Shown: in pieces, positions 45,901 through 64,000 of the stretch
Layout of the letters: every line of letters begins with the position of its first letter
Numbering within the stretch: position 1 is the stretch's first letter
Source: Progne subis subis
Lineage: Eukaryota > Chordata > Aves > Passeriformes > Hirundinidae
Assembly (NCBI GenBank): GCA_022316685.1
Contig: JAKJHU010000046.1
Span: 8,345,001-8,409,000, forward strand
Reading direction: 5' to 3'
Length of the DNA: 64,000 nucleotides
Position numbers and translations under genes: made by a program
The notes under the pieces: model-generated
Databases searched by the model: none
Told to the model about the DNA's origin: nothing
The model's input: the letters and a program-made list of their open reading frames with translations, nothing else

Positions 45901-47418
45901 GATCCCCAACTTTGCTCTGGTTCCAGTTGCTGAAGGCATCTGGCAGGGAAGGGAACCTCATTGCCATCTTCCAGGATGAGCACAGTCGAGTCCTCCAGCA
46001 GCTCCAGGCCTTCACCTTCTTCCCAGAGTCCCAGGCAGCTCCCAAGAAGACTTTTGAAAGGAAAAGCATGGAACGGCAGTCTCCCCGGCGGCAGCCCCTC
46101 ATTGGCTTGGTGAGTTCCCTCTGCCTGGTCAGGGCTTGCAGAGCCCAGGACAGCCACTCACAGCTGCCTTGTTCCTCTGCAGCCAACCTACTTCCTGCAG
46201 TCAGATGACATCCGAGCTGCCCTCCTGGCCCGCTATCCCCCAGAGAGTCTCTTCCAGGCAGACCGCAATTTCAATGCTGCCCAGGACCTGGATGTGTCCC
46301 TGTTGGAAGGAGACATTGTGGGCGTCATCAAGAAGAAGGACCCCATGGGCAGCCAGAATCGCTGGCTCATAGATAATGGGGGTAGGTGGCTGATCCCTGC
46401 CCTTGGAGCTTGCTGGGAGTCCCCTCCTCTGGTCTCGCTGTGCCCCAGTCTGAGCTCCCTTCCTCTCCCTCTCTGCAGTGACGAAAGGCTTCGTGTACAG
46501 CTCCTTTCTGAAGCCCTACAGCCCCCGCCGCAGCCACTCAGACGTCTCTGTGGGCAGCTACTCTTCCAACGAGTCGGAGCACAGCAGCTCCTCTCCCCAA
46601 AGCAACGCCACACTGACCTTCGGCCCCAGTGGGGCAGCTGTCACCTTCACTCAGAAACCCCTGCAGGACTCTGTCTCCCCAGCAGATGTGTACCAGTCCT
46701 CACAGCCCCCACTGGAGGTGGATTCCCCCTCTGTAGCCCAGCTTGGCTCTGGTGACAGGACAGCCCCACTGCCTGGTACGGTGACATCTCAGCGCCGCTA
46801 CAGCCGCCCTGAGCTGGGCTGCAGTCCCAGCTCTCGCAACGGGCACCCCACCAAAGCACATCTCAGGCCCACGCCCTCGGTGGAGGACAGAGACTCTGGG
46901 CTGGAGAACAGCGAGTCAGAGGGCAACCAGGTGAGTCTTCAGCCACCCTCATGGGACTGGGAATGCCAGGGGCTAACTGCTTTGTTTGGCTGAGGACTGA
47001 ATCATCTTCCTCCCTGGCATTGACCAGGAGGATGTACGAGGTGGGGTATGAGACCTTTTCTTCCGACAGGTGCAGAGGCAGAGAACCAGGCTGCAGATGG
47101 GGGTGGGTAGAGGCCAGGATGGTGCTAGGGCTGTCACTGGGGAGAAGGACAAGAGCCCACCCATCCTATGCAGTGTGAGATTAAGGGTGTGTGGTATGAC
47201 CATCTAACTGATGCTCTCCCCTTGTCTGGCAGGTCTACTACGCTCTCTACACCTTCAAAGGCCGAAACACCAATGAGCTGAGCGTGTCAGCTAACCAGAG
47301 ACTCAGGATCTTGCAGTTTGAGGACATCACAGGCAATCAGGAGTGGTGGCTGGCCGAGGCCCACGGGAAGCAGGGCTATGTGCCCTCCAGTTACATCCGG
47401 AAGACAGAGTACACGTGA
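22985..47418 (+). CDS. DNMBP: Dynamin-binding protein (Tuba, ARHGEF36), full coding span
   Basis: A scaffold and Cdc42-specific guanine-nucleotide exchange factor that ties dynamin to actin regulators at membranes, cell junctions and cilia. The start is ATG 22985-22987, with A at -3 and G at +4, and the stop is TGA 47416-47418. Sixteen coding exons give about 1524 residues (human 1577): SH3-1 about 1-60, SH3-2 66-126, SH3-3 145-204, SH3-4 239-298, proline-rich region about 580-630, coiled coil about 672-735, DH about 758-950, BAR about 955-1190, SH3-5 about 1250-1312 and SH3-6 about 1463-1524. There is no PH domain after the DH; the BAR domain takes its place, the hallmark of Tuba. All exon phases match except inside the large third coding exon, which carries an apparent 1-nt frameshift (26325-26350). 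It lies head to tail with CPN1 and converges on ABCC2, as in human. Confidence 0.97.
26325..26350 (+). other. DNMBP: Apparent +1 frameshift in DNMBP large exon
   Basis: Up to ELLTPLR the protein reads in the frame whose codons start at positions divisible by 3. From about TSVDPEP onward it reads in the next frame, and the homologous continuation [14 protein letters not shown] follows. Ten bases lie between the CGA (Arg) codon and the ACC (Thr) codon, one more than a multiple of three. No GT...AG pair could form a usable intron in so short an interval. A sequencing or assembly indel is most likely; a real allele is possible. Confidence 0.85.
28590..28620. repeat. Perfect 13-bp inverted repeat (hairpin)
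   Basis: The left arm tttcagctacaga (28590-28602) and its exact reverse complement (28608-28620) flank the 5-nt loop gcata. The hairpin is in the DNMBP intron after the large SH3 exon. The stem is too short for a canonical microRNA precursor. Confidence 0.9.
30893..32018 (+). CDS. DNMBP: Alternative DNMBP 5' coding exon, Arg/Tyr/Asp/Gly repeat-rich
   Basis: An open frame starts at ATG 30905 ([17 protein letters not shown]) and stays open for 371 codons to a good donor, 'aagcaag|gtacac', at 32018/32019. It ends in phase 1, the same phase as the large SH3 exon, so it joins the DH exon at 39986 in frame (KKKQ|EMTLL). An in-frame TAG at 30890-30892 overlaps the upstream AG acceptor, so this fits a 5' exon rather than a cassette. 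The middle (about 31310-31580) has degenerate repeats of some 45-48 nt encoding units such as [13 protein letters not shown] and [13 protein letters not shown]. The end ([21 protein letters not shown]) is less repetitive. The product would be about 1161 residues, with a disordered basic/acidic N-terminus in place of SH3-1 to SH3-4. Function unknown; translation is inferred from the open frame and splice phase. Confidence 0.6.
32019..35819 (+). other. DNMBP: DNMBP intronic sequence
   Basis: No coding exon is recognised between the repeat-rich exon and the next CpG island. It holds a CR1 fragment (about 33832-33970), T-rich tracts near 34867-34892, and AT-richer sequence at 34490-35300 that may be very old repeat. 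Its exact intron status depends on which 5' exon is used. Confidence 0.6.
33832..33970 (-). mobile_element. CR1 LINE 3' end
   Basis: This is the typical avian CR1 3' end in reverse orientation. It starts with 'atcatagaatggtttgggtt', followed by the 'ctagttccaatgcccctgcc' and 'gtgggcaggggtgcc' words, then 'agatcaggttgcccagggcc' and 'ccttgaatacttcc'. It is the best preserved repeat in the window and the main evidence for an avian genome. Confidence 0.9.
35820..35995 (+). promoter_or_regulatory. DNMBP: Small CpG island with candidate DNMBP alternative first exon
   Basis: A short, CG-dense stretch lies inside an otherwise AT-richer intron. It ends in an excellent donor, 'gctgccag|gtgagc', at 35971/35972. 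An ATG at 35962 (G at -3) gives Met-Leu-Pro plus one base. That is phase 1, so splicing to 39986 gives MLP-E-MTLLSS in frame, about 793 residues of DH-BAR-SH3-SH3. This resembles the known short human Tuba isoform (1-754 missing). Use as a promoter is inferred. Confidence 0.5.
35996..39199 (+). other. DNMBP: DNMBP intronic sequence
   Basis: No coding exon is recognised. From about 36400 to 37150 the sequence is markedly AT-rich and low in repeats, compared with GC-rich flanks. This is the kind of patch that can be a conserved non-coding element, but conservation cannot be judged from one sequence. The remainder is unremarkable. Confidence 0.5.
39200..39860 (+). promoter_or_regulatory. DNMBP: CpG island just upstream of the DH exons
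   Basis: A CG-dense block ends about 125 nt before the first DH exon. A frame beginning at ATG 39646 stays open through the 39985/39986 splice acceptor into the DH exon (MTLLSS at 39988). Transcripts starting here could therefore retain this sequence as a 5' UTR or as an N-terminal extension of about 114 residues. I see no domain in that extension. A promoter for a short DH-BAR isoform is a reasonable inference. Confidence 0.5.
39986..42892 (+). CDS. DNMBP: DNMBP DH (RhoGEF) domain exons
   Basis: Exons are 39986-40173, 40797-40896, 41350-41497, 42017-42034 and 42693-42892. The encoded DH domain begins [20 protein letters not shown] and contains the second conserved region ([10 protein letters not shown]), [18 protein letters not shown], and the third conserved region [20 protein letters not shown], with the Pro-Val-Gln-Arg-hydrophobic-Arg-Tyr core of Dbl-family GEFs. 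It ends [11 protein letters not shown]. This domain activates Cdc42. The first exon takes 2 nt to complete the split Glu codon from a phase-1 donor. The human short isoform starts at the Met equivalent to 39988, so that Met is a plausible alternative start. Confidence 0.97.
42017..42034 (+). CDS. DNMBP: 18-nt DNMBP micro-exon in the DH domain
   Basis: Between 41497 (phase 2) and 42693 (phase 2), the human residues SLYNEWGCTN need a connector. The sequence 'cggcag|gagcctgtacagtgaatg|gtaagt' supplies it exactly: 18 nt coding for the end of Arg, then Ser-Leu-Tyr-Ser-Glu and the start of Trp. Both splice sites are good and the phase is kept. Skipping it would remove six residues without a frame change. 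Confidence 0.9.
43140..43290 (-). mobile_element. CR1 LINE fragment
   Basis: Words match the reverse complement of the CR1 3' region: 'ccaaaactagacacagtacc', 'caagtgtagcctccctgggg', then 'ctgctggccatcctccctg'. It lies in the intron between the DH and BAR exons. The ends are approximate. Confidence 0.7.
43560..43840 (+). mobile_element. CR1 LINE 3' end
   Basis: Forward CR1 sequence: 'tgataggactggataatggc', 'ttaaatttggattagatata', 'ggaaaaagtctttacagtga', 'ggtggtgaggcactg', 'acccatggaagtgttcaaga' and finally 'ggtcacttccaacccaagcc'. It lies in the same intron as the reversed fragment at 43140-43290, with opposite orientation. Confidence 0.9.
43972..46109 (+). CDS. DNMBP: DNMBP BAR domain exons
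   Basis: Exons are 43972-44102, 44324-44428, 44620-44748, 45163-45495 and 45927-46109. All internal borders are phase 0. The product runs from [20 protein letters not shown] through [20 protein letters not shown] and [20 protein letters not shown] to [20 protein letters not shown] and [20 protein letters not shown]. These are long amphipathic helices typical of a BAR domain, which senses or makes membrane curvature as a dimer. It replaces the PH domain usual after DH. The tail [20 protein letters not shown] continues into a linker before SH3-5. Confidence 0.96.
46183..47418 (+). CDS. DNMBP: DNMBP C-terminal exons: SH3-5, linker, SH3-6
   Basis: Exons are 46183-46381, 46479-46930 and 47233-47418. 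SH3-5 spans the first two ([20 protein letters not shown] to [11 protein letters not shown]). A Ser/Pro-rich linker follows ([20 protein letters not shown]). SH3-6 is wholly in the last exon ([19 protein letters not shown] to [13 protein letters not shown]). In Tuba the last SH3 domain binds N-WASP and related actin regulators. The protein ends KTEYT, identical to the human end, and the stop is TGA at 47416. Confidence 0.97.
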
Positions 47419-48455
47419 GGCAGCAAACAGAGCCTGCACCCCATGCCTTGTTCCTGCTGGGACTGCTGTGGTCTGGGGGAGGCTGGCCAGCCCTGCAGCC
47501 CCCACTGCTGACCCTTAAGGCTATGCCTCTCACAGCTGTGCAGTGCTCCTGGGCCCAAAACACTGGCTGCCGTCCCCCCTTCGGGGGAGAAAGAAGGGTG
47601 GGCTGGCCAGGTAGGCAGGAGGAGGCAGCTTGTGTGAGGGCAAGGGTGAGTTCACCTCTGAGGTGTGTTTGAGCCTCCTGTGTCCAGCCAGGAACAGGGG
47701 AGCAAAGCTTGGGCCTGTTGCCTGCCCAGAAGGGTAAGGCTTGACTCAGGCTGAGGAGCTGCTGTGGATTTAAATTGTGGAAGGCTAATGCTGTTTTTAG
47801 AGATTATCTTTAGTCAAGTAGTATTAAAAGCAACCCAGACTTCGTGAATATGCTCCCTGTGCAGCAGGAGCCTGGGCTCACCTGTCTCTGCACGACTCGG
47901 GGTGGGACATTTACACACTGCCTGGGGAAAGCAGCTCTGAGGTTTGCTAGGAGAAGTTGAGTTCCAGGCCTGGGATGGGTATGGCCTCTGAAACCCCCCA
48001 GCAGCTGCCTTCTCCCTCTGCTTGGTCTCCCAGGGGCTTGGCCTTTCCAAGGTTTGCTGCTGCCAGCAGCCCTCACGTTCTCATCTTTCAGGTGAGCCAG
48101 AAGCCCAGAACACCATACCCTTACCAGCACAGTATTGGCTGTGCCCAGGACCCAACTTTGCACTGACGTGCCCAACTGAGGGCAGAAGGCAAACCACAAG
48201 CTGTCCTCCAGCCTGGTTTCTGGGGTCTTTGAGCAAAATTGCCTCACCTGTGCTTTCCTGCACAGCACTGGAGAGGGTGCTGACATTCTGGAGTGGCAGG
48301 ACCATCCCTGGGGGGGCTGTGGTGCCTTTTGCTGGGTTGGTGTGTGATACTGCTGCTGCCATGTCCTGAACAGAAGAGGTTCCCTTCATGGGGCAATGTT
48401 TGTATCCCCTGTACGGCTGCTCTGCAAATAAAGATTTGCCCTTGTGTAGAGAAGG
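47419..48455 (+). other. DNMBP: DNMBP 3' UTR
   Basis: About 1 kb of non-coding sequence lies between the DNMBP stop codon and the AATAAA at 48427. There are no conserved reading frames. The end position assumes cleavage 15-25 nt past the hexamer. Confidence 0.7.
48427..48432 (+). terminator. DNMBP: DNMBP poly(A) signal (AATAAA)
   Basis: This canonical AATAAA is the first such hexamer I found after the stop codon (about 1 kb downstream), with the GT-containing stretch 'ttgcccttgtgtag' right after it. It marks the probable end of DNMBP transcripts, facing the oppositely oriented ABCC2 3' end. Confidence 0.75.
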
Positions 48456-48904
48456 CATCTTTTCAAGTATTGGGAGACCTGGGAGGAGCGTGGCAAGTGC
48501 TGCAGCCTTCATGCAGACCCTACACGGCCAGGAAAAACATTTCCCTTTTGGTGGTGTCCAGCATTCTAGTGCCTTGGTGTTTGTGCCAGCTGCAGCTCAG
48601 GCACGAGGAAACCCTCACAGGAACCTTCTTTATTAAGATGAAGTGGTTGCACTGCCCTCTTCCCTCAGCTGTGCGTTACGTGACTCTGGGGTTCCAGGGC
48701 AGCAGGGGCTGGTGGGGTGAATGTTTGCTCTGCTCTAAGTGGGCATGAAGGGGTCTGGCCCAAGAACAAAGAGTCAAGGGTTTGTCAACAATGACCACCC
48801 TACTTTGTGTGTGTGTGGCTGTACACAGATGTGTGCCTGCTGCTCTCCAGCTTGTCTTCACCACCATCAGGTTTGCAGATGAAACCACAAGTGGCTGTGA
48901 TAAG

Positions 48905-49580
48905 CCCAGGGAGAGGTTAATTTATTTGCAATACAATCAAAGCGAGCAGTAGGCACAGGGAAGGCAGGCAGGGTGCCCTGGTTTTGCTACAGAGTAGTGT
49001 TCTTGCATGAGCAGAGCTGTGCCCCTCGATTTGGACTGCCCAGCTCTGTGTAACCTCTGTTGGCAGCTCTCCCTACCCAAGCACTAGCCAGGTTTAAAGC
49101 TAAACCAAGGCTTACTTACATGCCTTGACATCAGCCTTGTAGTTGGAAGACTACAAACAGTTACAAAAAGTAAATAAATTACAGTATTCATTCTTAGATT
49201 AAACTGTAAATTTCATTCCATAATGCTAAAGCATCTCTAAGGTAGATTCACCTGGCATGGTGAAGTACAAAAACTAAGACCGCCCCCACTGGAGGTCATG
49301 ATCTCCCTGCCTGGAAGATAGCTTTTCCCCTCTATCCTTGAATAAATTATGCACCTCCAGACCCTTGTGTGCACAGCAGGCAGGATGTGGTAGCAAGGTT
49401 AACAGCTTGCTCAAGTCCAGGTGCTCTGTCTCTGGACAACCAGAGAAGCCACCATCTTTGCTTCTCTGCTGCAGAGAGGCCAATTCCTGGGCAGCGTGGC
49501 TGTGGGAGACACCAGTGCCCGCCCTGTGAGTGGCAGCGGGAGGAGCTGTCTCACACCCCTGGCCCCTGCAGCACTCAAGC
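48905..49580 (-). other. ABCC2: ABCC2 3' UTR
   Basis: Minus-strand sequence after the ABCC2 stop codon, up to the candidate poly(A) signal at 48921-48926. It has no conserved reading frame. If the more distal hexamer at 48629-48634 is used, the UTR would be about 300 nt longer. Confidence 0.6.
48921..48926 (-). terminator. ABCC2: Candidate ABCC2 poly(A) signal (AATAAA on minus strand)
   Basis: TTTATT on the plus strand reads AATAAA on the minus strand, about 655 nt past the ABCC2 stop. A second TTTATT at 48629-48634 is an alternative. Either would place the ABCC2 end within about 0.2-0.5 kb of the DNMBP end. Confidence 0.55.
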
Positions 49581-63739
<14,159 letters not shown>

Positions 63740-64000
63740 CTGCAGAAATGGAAAGCCCAGGGTTATTGCTGGGGCTGGTCTCAAGGCCCCTGGGACTCAA
63801 AGACAAGATCCATCCCCAGGCTGAGCCCAACAGAGCAGTGCAAAACTCACTGAGTCCTGGATCAGCTTCCTTTTACCACCTCTCCCTCCTTCTCCCTGAC
63901 CTCCTCCCATATGTGTCTAAGGGGAGAAGTTAGTCCTGGAGAGCTTATACTTCCCCAAAGAGACGGTGAATTCAAACAATTGCTTCTCAGGCCTTTTCTG
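63740..64000 (-). other. ABCC2: ABCC2 intron 4 (partial)
   Basis: This lies upstream, on the minus strand, of exon 5. No further ABCC2 exon is recognised before the window ends. The first exons are expected beyond 64000. Confidence 0.7.

Overview
The window is a gene-rich piece of vertebrate genomic DNA. It has spliced protein-coding genes with GT-AG introns and several fragments of CR1-type LINEs, including the typical 3' end with a 'tcatagaatggtttgggttgg' type terminus. CR1 abundance and compact introns point to a bird, or less likely another sauropsid; I cannot name the species. Three genes are recognisable, in the order CPN1 (+), DNMBP (+), ABCC2 (-). This is the human chromosome 10q24 arrangement (ABCC2-DNMBP-CPN1) read from the other side, so synteny supports the gene identities.

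Layout. Positions 1-2105 are the last part of CPN1 intron 1; exon 1, with the signal peptide, lies upstream of the window. CPN1 exons 2-9 run from 2106 to 10167 and encode about 378 residues of the zinc carboxypeptidase N catalytic chain. From 10.2 to 14.1 kb is an intergenic stretch with a T/G simple repeat and an old CR1 fragment. A strong CpG island at 14.1-15.1 kb is the probable main DNMBP promoter. After a long first intron, the DNMBP (Tuba) coding sequence runs from 22985 to 47418: four N-terminal SH3 domains, a proline-rich region and coiled coil, DH (RhoGEF), BAR and two C-terminal SH3 domains, about 1524 residues. Two further candidate 5' exons lie inside the gene. One is an Arg/Tyr/Asp/Gly repeat-rich exon at 30.9-32.0 kb. 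The other is a CpG-island exon near 35.97 kb. Both end in the same splice phase as the large SH3 exon, so all three can join the first DH exon in frame. ABCC2 (MRP2) lies on the minus strand. Twenty-eight exons, numbered 5-32 from the human structure, cover 63739 down to 49581 (1390 codons), from the last TMD0 helix to the stop codon. DNMBP and ABCC2 converge tail to tail, with poly(A) signals about 0.5 kb apart.

The genes do not form a pathway. CPN1 is a plasma peptidase, DNMBP a Cdc42 exchange factor linking dynamin to actin at membranes and junctions, and ABCC2 an apical organic-anion export pump. What is new or worth checking: an apparent 1-nt frameshift in the large DNMBP SH3 exon, the repeat-rich alternative exon and the other alternative starts, an 18-nt micro-exon in the DH domain, a 77-bp direct repeat flanking CPN1 exons 2-4, and two perfect intronic hairpins. 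I found no evidence for a wholly new system; the region looks like an ordinary conserved amniote locus with interesting isoform structure.
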